Assembly (NCBI GenBank): GCA_945865325.1
Contig: CAMBFA010000016.1
Span: 1 to 36,776 of the forward strand
Source of the DNA: Candidatus Kuenenia stuttgartensis
Lineage (GTDB): Bacteria > Planctomycetota > Planctomycetia > Pirellulales > UBA1268
Reading direction: 5' to 3'
DNA length: 36,776 nucleotides
Shown here: one piece after another, positions 8,112 through 16,319 of the stretch
Layout of the letters: the number at the start of each line of letters is the position of its first letter
How positions within the stretch are numbered: the first letter of the stretch is position 1
Notes under the pieces: model-generated
Told to the model about the DNA's origin: nothing
What the model saw: only the letters and a program-made list of their open reading frames with translations
Database searches by the model: none
Made by a program: the position numbers and the translations under genes

Positions 8112-9224
8112 ATGGATCCGCTTCAGTCACCTCGTCACCAGTCGGCGCCCCCCCGGGGAGGACCGATCGGCAGCGTTTGGCCCCCCCTCGTTGCCCTCCT
8201 CCTCGCCCTCGCCGCGCCGGGGGCGCTGCGGGGCGCCGAGGACGATCCTCCGACGGGGGGAGGGGGCGATCGGACGGCCCGGGAGAAGGTCATCGCCCGC
8301 GGGCTCGATTGGCTTGTAAAGAAGCAGTCGCGCCGGGGGAGCTGGGCGGCGAACGAGGGGCGCTACCCGACGGCGATGACGGCGTTGGCGGGAACGGCGA
8401 TGCTCATGGAGGGGTCGACGACGACGCAGGGGCGGTATGCCGAGCCGATCCGGCAGGCGGTCGACTATCTCGTCAGCCGCTCGCGCACCAACGGGCTCAT
8501 CGGTGATCCCAAGGGGGATGACCGCTACACCTACGGGCACGGATTCTCGATGCTCTTCCTCTCCCAGGTGCTCGGGGAGGAGGAGGACGAACGGCGCCGC
8601 GAGGAGCTCGTCCGCGTGCTCGCCAAGGCGGTTGAGTTTTCGGGGCGGGCCCAGACCCCCGACGGCGGATGGGGGTATGTCAGCGCCAAGGACGGAAACA
8701 ATTTCGATGAGGGATCGACGACGATCACCCAGGTCCAGGGGCTGCGCGGCTGTCGCAACGCCGGCATCCCGGTCCCGCGCGAGATCATTGACAAGGCGAT
8801 CGGCTACATCCACAAGTGCACGATGCCGGACGGGGGCGTGCAGTACAGCTCCAAGGGGGGCGGGGGAAGGCCGGCGATTTCGGCCGCGGCGATCGCCTGC
8901 CTGTTCAACGCCGGCGAATACGACGACACGCATGTCCCCCGGATGGTCGAATACGCCGAACGGCATTTGGGGAACATCGCCAACAACGGCTTCGGTCACT
9001 GGCACTACGCCCACTTCTATTACGCCCAGGTGATGTACCGCGAGGGGGGGAAGAAGTGGACGACGTACCGCGATCAGATCGACAAACGCCTCGTCTCCGA
9101 GGCGACGGAGGACCGCGAGGGACTCCACTGGCCGCAGGGCTACATCGGGCCGGTCTACACTTCCGCCACGAATCTGACGATCCTCCAACTGGACAAGGGG
9201 ACGTTGCCGATCTACCAACGTTGA
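8112..9224 (+). CDS. Exported prenyltransferase/squalene-oxidase repeat protein (370 aa)
   Basis: An alpha/alpha-barrel protein of the terpene-cyclase/prenyltransferase-repeat superfamily. A signal peptide (residues about 20-42, [20 protein letters not shown]) is followed by barrel repeats: [24 protein letters not shown] near 181-189, and [11 protein letters not shown]. The Q..DGGWGY element is the family hallmark. The length fits a single barrel, against about 630 residues for squalene-hopene cyclase, and I see no DxDD acid motif. It is therefore unlikely to cyclise squalene and more likely binds a peptide, lipid or glycan outside the cytoplasm. The start follows CGAGGCCCGTC, and the longer open frame overlaps the previous gene. 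It is 52 bases after the propeller gene and probably co-transcribed with it. Confidence 0.8.
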   Translation: MDPLQSPRHQSAPPRGGPIGSVWPPLVALLLALAAPGALRGAEDDPPTGGGGDRTAREKVIARGLDWLVKKQSRRGSWAANEGRYPTAMTALAGTAMLMEGSTTTQGRYAEPIRQAVDYLVSRSRTNGLIGDPKGDDRYTYGHGFSMLFLSQVLGEEEDERRREELVRVLAKAVEFSGRAQTPDGGWGYVSAKDGNNFDEGSTTITQVQGLRGCRNAGIPVPREIIDKAIGYIHKCTMPDGGVQYSSKGGGGRPAISAAAIACLFNAGEYDDTHVPRMVEYAERHLGNIANNGFGHWHYAHFYYAQVMYREGGKKWTTYRDQIDKRLVSEATEDREGLHWPQGYIGPVYTSATNLTILQLDKGTLPIYQR

Positions 9225-9226
9225 CC

Positions 9227-9253
9227 GGGGAGGGTTGAACGCTCCCCCTCCCT
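9227..9253 (+). terminator. Possible terminator hairpin after the prenyltransferase-like gene
   Basis: GGGAGGG pairs with CCCTCCC (plus one G-U) across an 11-base loop, starting just after the stop codon. No U-tract follows, so it may only attenuate or stabilise. It would separate the propeller pair from the MoxR operon. Confidence 0.3.
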
Positions 9254-9342
9254 CCTGCGTATGCTCCCGGCCGGGCCGGGGCCCGCCTCGCATCCCGTTT
9301 CCCCCCTTGCCTCCGTCCGCCGTCGCCACCCCGGAGTCTTCC

Positions 9343-10431
9343 ATGCCCCCGTCCGACCATTCCTCCGCCGGTTCTGGGTCCCAGAGCGCGGAGCGACTCC
9401 CCGGCACCACCGCCGTCGAGCGGCTCCACGAGGCCCATGACCGGATCGTCGCCCAACTCTCGCGGGTGATCGTCGGGCAGCACCGGGTCGTCGAGGAGTT
9501 GCTGATCTCGCTCTTCAGCCGGGGGCACTGTCTCCTCGAGGGGGTGCCGGGGCTTGCTAAGACGCTGTTGGTGAGCACGCTCTCCAAGAGCCTCGACCTC
9601 TCCTTCAGCCGCGTGCAGTTCACCCCCGACCTGATGCCTTCCGATATCATCGGCACCGACGTCCTCGAGGAGGACAAGGCGACCGGCACCCGTCAGGTGC
9701 GATTCCTCGAGGGGCCGCTATTTGCCAACGTCGTCCTCGCCGACGAGATCAACCGCACGCCCCCCAAGACCCAGGCGGCGCTCCTCGAGGCGATGCAGGA
9801 GCGGCAGGTGAGCGTCGGGCGCGTTCGGCACCAGCTCGTTGATCCGTTCTTCGTGCTCGCCACGCAAAACCCGATCGAGCAGGAGGGGACCTACCCTCTC
9901 CCCGAGGCGCAGCAGGATCGGTTCATGTTCAAGGTCTTTGTTCGCTATCCGACGTTCGACGAGGAGTTCGAGATCGCCCGGCGCACAACCGGCACGCCGG
10001 TGGAGGATCCCCGCCCGGTGCTCTCGGCCGAGGACATCCTCACGCTCCAGCGGAGCGTGCGCGAGGTGCCCGTCAGCGATCATCTCGTCCGCTATGCTCT
10101 GGCCATGGTGCGGCAGACTCGATCGGGGGAGAAGGGTGTGCCTGAATTCGTCTCCGACCAGGTGTCGTGGGGAGCGGGGCCGCGGGCCGTGCAGTTCCTC
10201 ATCATTGGGTCCAAGGCCCGGGCGCTCCTCCAGGGGCGGAGCCATGTCACCGTCGAGGACATCCAGGCCCTCGTCGCGCCGGTGCTCCGGCACCGGATCG
10301 TCGTTGGGTTCGCCGCCGAGAGCGAAGGGGTGACACCTGACGCGATCATCCATCGGATCGTCGAGAACACCCCGGTCAGAGAGGATGAGCTGACGCGTGA
10401 CCCACGCTTCCAGACGATTTTTGCATCCTGA
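9343..10431 (+). CDS. MoxR-family AAA+ ATPase (362 aa)
   Basis: A cytoplasmic AAA+ chaperone-type ATPase of the MoxR class, which works with VWA-domain proteins to remodel or activate targets. Walker A is GVPGLAKT (residues 67-74, with the MoxR-type Ala before Lys73). Walker B is VVLADEIN (Asp134, Glu135). Sensor and pore-side segments are [21 protein letters not shown]. The C-terminal lid includes [14 protein letters not shown] and [19 protein letters not shown]. All catalytic residues are present and length is normal. I chose the ATG at 9343 because the upstream frame is low-complexity proline-rich sequence. The gene overlaps the DUF58 gene by 35 bases, the classic MoxR-DUF58 arrangement, and opens the long operon. 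Confidence 0.93.
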   Translation: MPPSDHSSAGSGSQSAERLPGTTAVERLHEAHDRIVAQLSRVIVGQHRVVEELLISLFSRGHCLLEGVPGLAKTLLVSTLSKSLDLSFSRVQFTPDLMPSDIIGTDVLEEDKATGTRQVRFLEGPLFANVVLADEINRTPPKTQAALLEAMQERQVSVGRVRHQLVDPFFVLATQNPIEQEGTYPLPEAQQDRFMFKVFVRYPTFDEEFEIARRTTGTPVEDPRPVLSAEDILTLQRSVREVPVSDHLVRYALAMVRQTRSGEKGVPEFVSDQVSWGAGPRAVQFLIIGSKARALLQGRSHVTVEDIQALVAPVLRHRIVVGFAAESEGVTPDAIIHRIVENTPVREDELTRDPRFQTIFAS

Positions 10432-11296
10432 CGCGATCGCCCGGATCGCGCGGTTGGAACTCCGCGCCCGGGCGGTTGTTGAGGGGGTGCTCGCAGGCCT
10501 CCACAAGAGCGCCTATAAGGGGCAGTCGGTGGAGTTTCTCCAGCACCGGGAATACGTCCGCGGGGACGATCTGCGCCGTGTCGACTGGAAGGTCTGGGGA
10601 CGCCAGGACCGGCTGTACGTGAAAGAGTACGAGGAGGAGACGAGCCTCCGCCTCGCTCTCCTCGTCGATGGATCGGCGAGCATGGATTACCGTTCCGCAG
10701 CGCTCTCCAAATACGACTACGCCGCCACGCTCGCCGCAAGTCTCGCCTGGCTCGCCCTGTCGCACGGCGACGCTGCCGGCTGTGCCGTGTTCGATGACAA
10801 GGTCCGTGCCAGTGTGCCGGCGCGGACGAAGCGGACGCAGTTGGCGAGTATCGTCGAGGTTCTCGAAGCGCCGCGCGGCGGGCGGCCGACGGCGTTCCTC
10901 CCCGTCCTCCGCGGGCTCGCCGAGACGCTGCCGCGACGTGGGCTCGTGACGATCGTCTCCGACCTCCTCGGCGATCGCGAGGGGGTTTTTCAGGGGCTCC
11001 AACTGCTCCGTAAGCGGGGGCACGACATCGTCCTCCTCCATGTCATGGACGACGACGAACTCGACTTCCCCTTCGAGGGGCCGACGCGTTTCGAGGGGCT
11101 GGAGATCCCCGATCACCTCGCCTGCAACCCCCGGGCCCTCCGTGATGGGTATCTGGCCGCGGTCGGCGAGTTCCTCGCCGAAGCCCGACGGCGGACGGCA
11201 GCGGCGGCCTGCGATTACTCCCTCATCCGCACCGGCGAACCGGTCGACGCGGCACTCGTGAAATTCCTCTCCCGCCGCGCCAGCATGGCGGTCTGA
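10397..11296 (+). CDS. DUF58 protein with VWA-like domain (299 aa)
   Basis: The partner normally encoded next to MoxR. The family signature [28 protein letters not shown] is at residues 36-65. The VWA-like part has a complete MIDAS DxSxS (Asp91, Ser93, Ser95, in [11 protein letters not shown]), so metal binding is likely. There are no membrane helices, so it is probably cytoplasmic or peripheral. The GTG start lies inside the end of the MoxR gene, with GAGGATGAG upstream, implying translational coupling. The inferred role is adaptor between the ATPase and the membrane VWA proteins that follow. Confidence 0.9.
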   Translation: MTHASRRFLHPDAIARIARLELRARAVVEGVLAGLHKSAYKGQSVEFLQHREYVRGDDLRRVDWKVWGRQDRLYVKEYEEETSLRLALLVDGSASMDYRSAALSKYDYAATLAASLAWLALSHGDAAGCAVFDDKVRASVPARTKRTQLASIVEVLEAPRGGRPTAFLPVLRGLAETLPRRGLVTIVSDLLGDREGVFQGLQLLRKRGHDIVLLHVMDDDELDFPFEGPTRFEGLEIPDHLACNPRALRDGYLAAVGEFLAEARRRTAAAACDYSLIRTGEPVDAALVKFLSRRASMAV

Positions 11297-11320
11297 CCCT
11301 TTTCGACCGTGGAGCCCGGT

Positions 11321-13651
11321 GTGCCGACGTTCGACTTTCTTCCGATGCTGTGGTGGGGTCTGCCCCTGGTGGCGGCGCCGATCGTCATCCACCTCATCAA
11401 TCTCCTCCGCCACCGCCGCGTTCCGTGGGCGGCGATGGAGTTCCTCCTTGCCAGCCAGAAGAAATACCGCACGCGGGTCCTGCTGAAGCAACTCCTCCTC
11501 CTCGCCCTGCGGGTCGCGGCGATTTTGGGGATCGTCCTCGCCATGGCCCAGCCCCGCTGGACGCACGCCATCGGCCAACTCCTCGGCGGTGGGCGGTCGA
11601 CGCATGTCGTCCTCCTCGATGACAGCTATTCGATGGGGGAACGGAGTGGCAACGGCGGAGGGGATCCGGTCACCGCCTTCGACCGTGGTCTGTCCGTCGT
11701 GGGGAGGATCTGCGGTGAGCTGGCCACCACCCGCGGTCGTCAGGAGGTGGTGATCGGACGGTTCTCGCGCCTGGCGCAAACCGGTGTCGATGCCGCGCCG
11801 GCGGCGGGGAAGGCCAGCCCGTCAGAGGCCGGGAATGTGGCCGGGCGGGTCGATCTCGCCCGGCAGACGGTGACCCCGGAGAATGTCCAGCGGATCCGCG
11901 ATGAACTGGCGGCGATGAAACCCTCGGCCTCCGATGCCGGACCGCTGGCCCCCCTGGCCGCCGCGGCCGAGCTTCTCGGGGACGGCGCGGGAACGGAGGC
12001 GACGCGGGTGGTGTGGGTGGTGAGCGATTTCCGCACCGCGCAGTGGGACTCCGCCGACGATACCGTGGCGATCGTCCGGCAACTCGCCGCCGACGGCACC
12101 GAGGTGCGGTTTGTCGATTGCGCCGCAGATGCGGGGGCCGCGGATGCGGGGGCTGGCGGTGGCAATCTCACGCTCGAGCGGTTGTCGATGGTCGGCGGGG
12201 TGCCCGCTGTCGGCGTCGTTGTCCCGCTCGAGGTGGCCGTCCGCAACGACGGCCTCCGCCCGGTGCGCGACGTCACGATCGACCTCCGTGAAGACGGCGT
12301 CGTCAGGCCGGGGGTCCGCATCCCCGAGATCCCGGCCGGCTCCACGGCCGTGCAGCGCTTCGACGTCCGCTTCCAGAAGTCAGGGAGCCATGGTATCGAG
12401 GCTCGTCTCCCGGCCGACATCCTGCCGGCCGACGATGCCCGTTCGCTCGTCGTCGACGTCGTCGACCGGGTCGATGTCCTGCTCATCGATGGCGCCCTGG
12501 CCGACACCGCCCCGGGAACCGTGTCGCGGGCCGGCGACGCCTTCTACCTCGCTGCCGCCCTGGCGCCGGGGGCCGGAGCGCCGACGGGACTCCAGCCGCG
12601 GATCGAAGCGCCCCGGGCGCTGGCCACCCTTGATCTCAAATCGTTTGATGCCGTCTGGGTCCTCGATGTCGAACGCCTCGACACCCCGGAGGTGGCGGGC
12701 TTGGAGACCTATGCCCGCGACGGGGGCGGGGTCGTGTTCTTCGTCGGCCCACGGACGAAGCCCGACGTCGTTACCCGGACCTTGCATCGGGACGGCGCCG
12801 GCATCTTTCCTGTTCCCCTCGCCGGTCTGGTCGACCTCCTCGCCGACACCGCTGAACAGCGCCCCGACGTCGTCGTCGAGGAGCACCCGGTGGTGGCCGT
12901 GCTCGCCGGACAGCGCAATCCCCTCCTCGATGCCGTCCGCGTCGACCGCTACGCGGCGGTCGAGCGGGGATGGGAGCCCGCCGCCGAAGCGGGGCTGCGG
13001 CGTCTCCTCTCGCTTCGCAACGGTGCACCGTTGATGGTGGAACGGTCCTACGGCGCGGGGATGGTTGCGGCCGTTCTGACCACCGCCTCGCCGGCTTGGA
13101 ACAACTGGTCGCGGGGCAATCCCAGCTGGGTTGTCGTGATGCTCGAGCTCGAGAGCCATCTGGCCCGGGGCCGGAGGCGGGCGGAGTCACTCGAGGTCGG
13201 CGACCCGGTGGTCGTCGCGCTCGACCCGTCGGTCGACGGCATCGAGGTCGACTTCCTCGTCCCCCCCGACGGCACGCTTGTCCATCAGGCCGCGCGGCCG
13301 GCGGCAGCCGGGAGGATGGAGGCCCGGCTCGACACCCCGACCGCCGGGGCCTACGCCGTCCGCTGGCGGCGCACCGACGGGCTGGAGCGGGAGCGGCTGT
13401 TTGCGGTGAACGTCGATCCGGACGAGGGGCATCTGGCCCGGTCCGGACGGGAGGGACTGGAAAAAACCCTGGCGGGAGTCCCGTTCACGTACGAGAATGC
13501 GGCGTCGATCGACCCTGGTGCCCGGGCCCTGGCCGGCGTCTCGCTCGTCACGCCGCTGCTGACGATCCTCCTCGGCATCCTCCTCCTCGAGCAGGTGGTG
13601 GCGTGGTCGACGAGCTATCACCCTTTGAGGCGGCGCGGGACCGCGACCTGA
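11321..13651 (+). CDS. BatA-like membrane VWA protein (776 aa)
   Basis: An N-terminal two-helix membrane anchor typical of BatA-like proteins (MPTFDFLPMLWWGLPLVAAP then IVIHLINLLRHRRVPWAAMEF and LLKQLLLLALRVAAILGIVL). A VWA domain follows with intact MIDAS (Asp100, Ser102, Ser104 in LLDDSYSMGE) and a RVVWVVSDFR strand. The middle has Ig/CARDB-like beta sequence (VPLEVAVRNDGLRPVRDVTIDLRE). A later region (VDVLLIDGA to GGGVVFFVGP) resembles a glutamine-amidotransferase-like fold. The C-terminus ends in a hydrophobic helix (LVTPLLTILLGILLLEQVV). It probably sits in the inner membrane with its VWA outside or tethered. The GTG at 11321 follows GGAGCCCG; a GTG at 11309 is the alternative. It starts 24 bases after DUF58. 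Confidence 0.88.
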   Translation: MPTFDFLPMLWWGLPLVAAPIVIHLINLLRHRRVPWAAMEFLLASQKKYRTRVLLKQLLLLALRVAAILGIVLAMAQPRWTHAIGQLLGGGRSTHVVLLDDSYSMGERSGNGGGDPVTAFDRGLSVVGRICGELATTRGRQEVVIGRFSRLAQTGVDAAPAAGKASPSEAGNVAGRVDLARQTVTPENVQRIRDELAAMKPSASDAGPLAPLAAAAELLGDGAGTEATRVVWVVSDFRTAQWDSADDTVAIVRQLAADGTEVRFVDCAADAGAADAGAGGGNLTLERLSMVGGVPAVGVVVPLEVAVRNDGLRPVRDVTIDLREDGVVRPGVRIPEIPAGSTAVQRFDVRFQKSGSHGIEARLPADILPADDARSLVVDVVDRVDVLLIDGALADTAPGTVSRAGDAFYLAAALAPGAGAPTGLQPRIEAPRALATLDLKSFDAVWVLDVERLDTPEVAGLETYARDGGGVVFFVGPRTKPDVVTRTLHRDGAGIFPVPLAGLVDLLADTAEQRPDVVVEEHPVVAVLAGQRNPLLDAVRVDRYAAVERGWEPAAEAGLRRLLSLRNGAPLMVERSYGAGMVAAVLTTASPAWNNWSRGNPSWVVVMLELESHLARGRRRAESLEVGDPVVVALDPSVDGIEVDFLVPPDGTLVHQAARPAAAGRMEARLDTPTAGAYAVRWRRTDGLERERLFAVNVDPDEGHLARSGREGLEKTLAGVPFTYENAASIDPGARALAGVSLVTPLLTILLGILLLEQVVAWSTSYHPLRRRGTAT

Positions 13652-13710
13652 CCAGGATCCCTCCCTCGGCCGCGTTGTCGTCTTTCACATTAACCCTTCC
13701 AGCCAGTTCA

Positions 13711-16263
13711 ATGCCGGTCCTGATGCCGGCTCTGTCCTCCATGCCATCCCTCCCCAACGTCCTCTGCCTGGCCGCCACCGACGTGGTGAAGCACCGCGTT
13801 TCCAGCGCGCTGGTGGAGGGTTTCTCGCAGTGGTGGCAGATGCCGTTGCTGGTCGCGGTGCTTGTCGCCGTGATGGCCTGGGTGGCGTGGATGTACCGGC
13901 GCGATGCGGCAGAATTGCCTCGTAGAATTGGTCTGCTCCTTCTCGGATTGCGGCTCGGGGCACTGGCCACCCTCGCTGCAGCCTATCTCGATCTCGAGCG
14001 GATCGCCGAGCACGAAGTGGTGTTTCCGTCGCGCGTGGCCGTCGTCGTCGACGCCAGCGCCAGCATGACCCTGCCGGAGGGGCTCGACGCCGGCGTGGCC
14101 GTGGCGGATGCCGTTCCCTCGACCCGTTCGACGCGGGCCGTGGAGGTTCTCGAACGGGGAGGGATGCTCGCCGCCCTCGCCCCGACGCACGAGGTCTCGC
14201 TGTGGCGTTTCGACGCCGATGCCGAATCGCTCACCGTTCTCCCCCGTGGGCCCGAGGAGGTTTCCGGCGTTGGCATGCCCCGGCCCGACCGGTCGGCTCC
14301 GGAGGACGGCGCAACGGCCGACGGTGCGGCGGAGCCGGATTGGCCGGAGCGACTCCAGCCGCGCGGATTCGAGACGCGGATCGGCGAGGCGCTGGTGCGC
14401 GTCATTGATCAGGAACCGCCGGGCACGCTCGCGGGGGTGATTCTCCTCACCGATGGAGGTAACAACGCCGGCGTTGATCCGGCGGCGGCGGCCGCGACGC
14501 TTGCCAAGGCGGGGATTCCCGTGTTTGCCATCGGGACGGGGTCGGACCGGTTGCCGACGAATGTCCGCGTCGCCGATCTCCTCTCCCCTACGCGGGTCTA
14601 CCCGGGGGATCGCTTCGCGGTGCAGGGATATCTCCAGGCCCAGGGGCTCGCCGGTCAGACGGTGAGGGTGGAGCTGGCGGATCGCTCGCCGGCCGAGGGA
14701 GACGGCGGCGCGGCGGCGCCGGGAGGGCGGGTGATCGACACCACCGAGGTGCTGCTCGCGGCCGACGGTGAACTGGCCGGCGTCCGTTTCGAGGTGCCCG
14801 GGCTCGACGCGCCGAGCCGGCATGAGCTCGTTCTCCGGGTCGTGCCGCCACCGGCGGATCGGACCCCGGGGGACGATTCCCAGGTGGCCGAAGTCGAGGT
14901 CGTCGATCGGGTCACGCAGGTGCTGCTGATGGCGAGCGGGCCGACGCGCGAGTACCAATTCATGCGGAACGTCCTCGAGCGCGACAAAAGCTTCGCCGTC
15001 GACGTGCTCCTCGGCACTGCCACACGCGGTGCCTCGCAGGACGCGCGGCGGATCCTCGAATCGTTTCCCACCACCGCCGAGGAGCTCTCTACCTACGACT
15101 GCATCGTCGCCTTCGACGTCGACTGGCGCCGCCTCGATCCGGCCGCACAGGCCCGGCTCGAGCGGTGGGTGTCACGCGAATCGGGTGGGCTGGTGCTCGT
15201 GGCCGGCACCGTGTTCATGGATGCCTGGATCGCCGATCCGCAGACGACCGTGGTGCGCGGGCTCCATCCGGTGGAGCTGCGCCGCGCGGGGCAGAGTCTC
15301 GTCGATGAACCGGCTGGCTTCGAGGAGCCGATGCCGCTGCAATTCACGCGGGACGGCACGGAGGCGGAGTTCCTCTGGCTGGCCGGGAGCCGGATCGCCA
15401 GCCAGACGGTGTGGAGCGAGTTCAAGGGGATCTTTTCCTGCTTCGATGCCACCGTCGCCAAGCCGGGGGCCACCGTCTACGCCCGGGTGAACCCTCCGGG
15501 GAGTGCCGGCGTCGGCTCCGCCGTCGGCGGCCGCGGTCCGATTTCGATGGCCGGGCAGTTCTACGGGTCGGGGAGCGTGTTCTATCTGGGGAGCGGTGAG
15601 ACCTGGCGGCTGCGGTCGCTCGAGGACGCGCTCTTTGAGCGCCTTTCGACGCAGCTGGTGCGACATGTCTCCCAGGGGCGCTTGCTCGCCGGCTCCCGCC
15701 GGGCCCGGCTGCTGGTGGAGCGGGACCGCTATCCGGTCGGTGCCACGGTCGTTGTCCGGCTCGTCGCCGCCGACGGAGACGGCGCTGCGGGCTTGGGTGG
15801 GGCGGTCTGTCGCGTCGAGGGCCCCGATGGCGCGACCGTCAGGGTGCCGCTGACCGCCGATTCGGGGCGCCCCGGGGTCTTCCAGGGGGGCTTCGTGGCG
15901 TCGCGCGAGGGGGGCTGGCGGATCGACATCGATCTCAGCGACGGCTCCGGCGAAGTGATTTCGCGGCGCGTCCAGGCCCGGCTCCCCGATCGGGAGCTCG
16001 AGCGCCCCCGACTCGACCGCGGCCTCCTCGAACGGCTCGGGGCGATCACGGGGGGCAGGGCCCACTTCCTCGTCGACGCCCCCTGGGGATCGGCCGAGTC
16101 GATCGATCTGGCGGCGCGGATCCCCGACCGCTCGCGCCGTGAATACGAGACGGGGGCCCCCGACGGCGCGTTCAAACGCCGGCTCAATGCCCTGCTCCTC
16201 GCACTCGGCACCGGCCTGCTCTGTGTTGAATGGATTCTTCGGCGCCTCGTGAAGCTCGCCTGA
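13711..16263 (+). CDS. Large membrane VWA / amidotransferase-like protein (850 aa)
   Basis: Two transmembrane segments near the N-terminus (MPLLVAVLVAVMAWVAWMY and LLLLGLRLGALATLAAAYLDL) precede a VWA domain with intact MIDAS Asp114-Ser116-Ser118 (VVVDASASM). GVILLTDGGNNAGVDP and VFAIGTGS match the later VWA strands. The second half (YDCIVAFDVDWRRLD, GGLVLVAGTVF) looks like a glutamine-amidotransferase-like domain without an obvious catalytic Cys. Beta-rich sequence follows, then a C-terminal helix (LNALLLALGTGLLCVEWILRRL). The previous gene ends 59 bases earlier. The frame is open far upstream, but only as an antisense or out-of-phase shadow of that gene. A third MIDAS protein in a row points to a multi-VWA complex driven by the MoxR ATPase. 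Confidence 0.85.
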   Translation: MPVLMPALSSMPSLPNVLCLAATDVVKHRVSSALVEGFSQWWQMPLLVAVLVAVMAWVAWMYRRDAAELPRRIGLLLLGLRLGALATLAAAYLDLERIAEHEVVFPSRVAVVVDASASMTLPEGLDAGVAVADAVPSTRSTRAVEVLERGGMLAALAPTHEVSLWRFDADAESLTVLPRGPEEVSGVGMPRPDRSAPEDGATADGAAEPDWPERLQPRGFETRIGEALVRVIDQEPPGTLAGVILLTDGGNNAGVDPAAAAATLAKAGIPVFAIGTGSDRLPTNVRVADLLSPTRVYPGDRFAVQGYLQAQGLAGQTVRVELADRSPAEGDGGAAAPGGRVIDTTEVLLAADGELAGVRFEVPGLDAPSRHELVLRVVPPPADRTPGDDSQVAEVEVVDRVTQVLLMASGPTREYQFMRNVLERDKSFAVDVLLGTATRGASQDARRILESFPTTAEELSTYDCIVAFDVDWRRLDPAAQARLERWVSRESGGLVLVAGTVFMDAWIADPQTTVVRGLHPVELRRAGQSLVDEPAGFEEPMPLQFTRDGTEAEFLWLAGSRIASQTVWSEFKGIFSCFDATVAKPGATVYARVNPPGSAGVGSAVGGRGPISMAGQFYGSGSVFYLGSGETWRLRSLEDALFERLSTQLVRHVSQGRLLAGSRRARLLVERDRYPVGATVVVRLVAADGDGAAGLGGAVCRVEGPDGATVRVPLTADSGRPGVFQGGFVASREGGWRIDIDLSDGSGEVISRRVQARLPDRELERPRLDRGLLERLGAITGGRAHFLVDAPWGSAESIDLAARIPDRSRREYETGAPDGAFKRRLNALLLALGTGLLCVEWILRRLVKLA

Positions 16264-16319
16264 TACTCGCCCGACCAGGAAAGGGATGCCCGCCGTTGGC
16301 TGCCGCAGGAGAGAGCACC

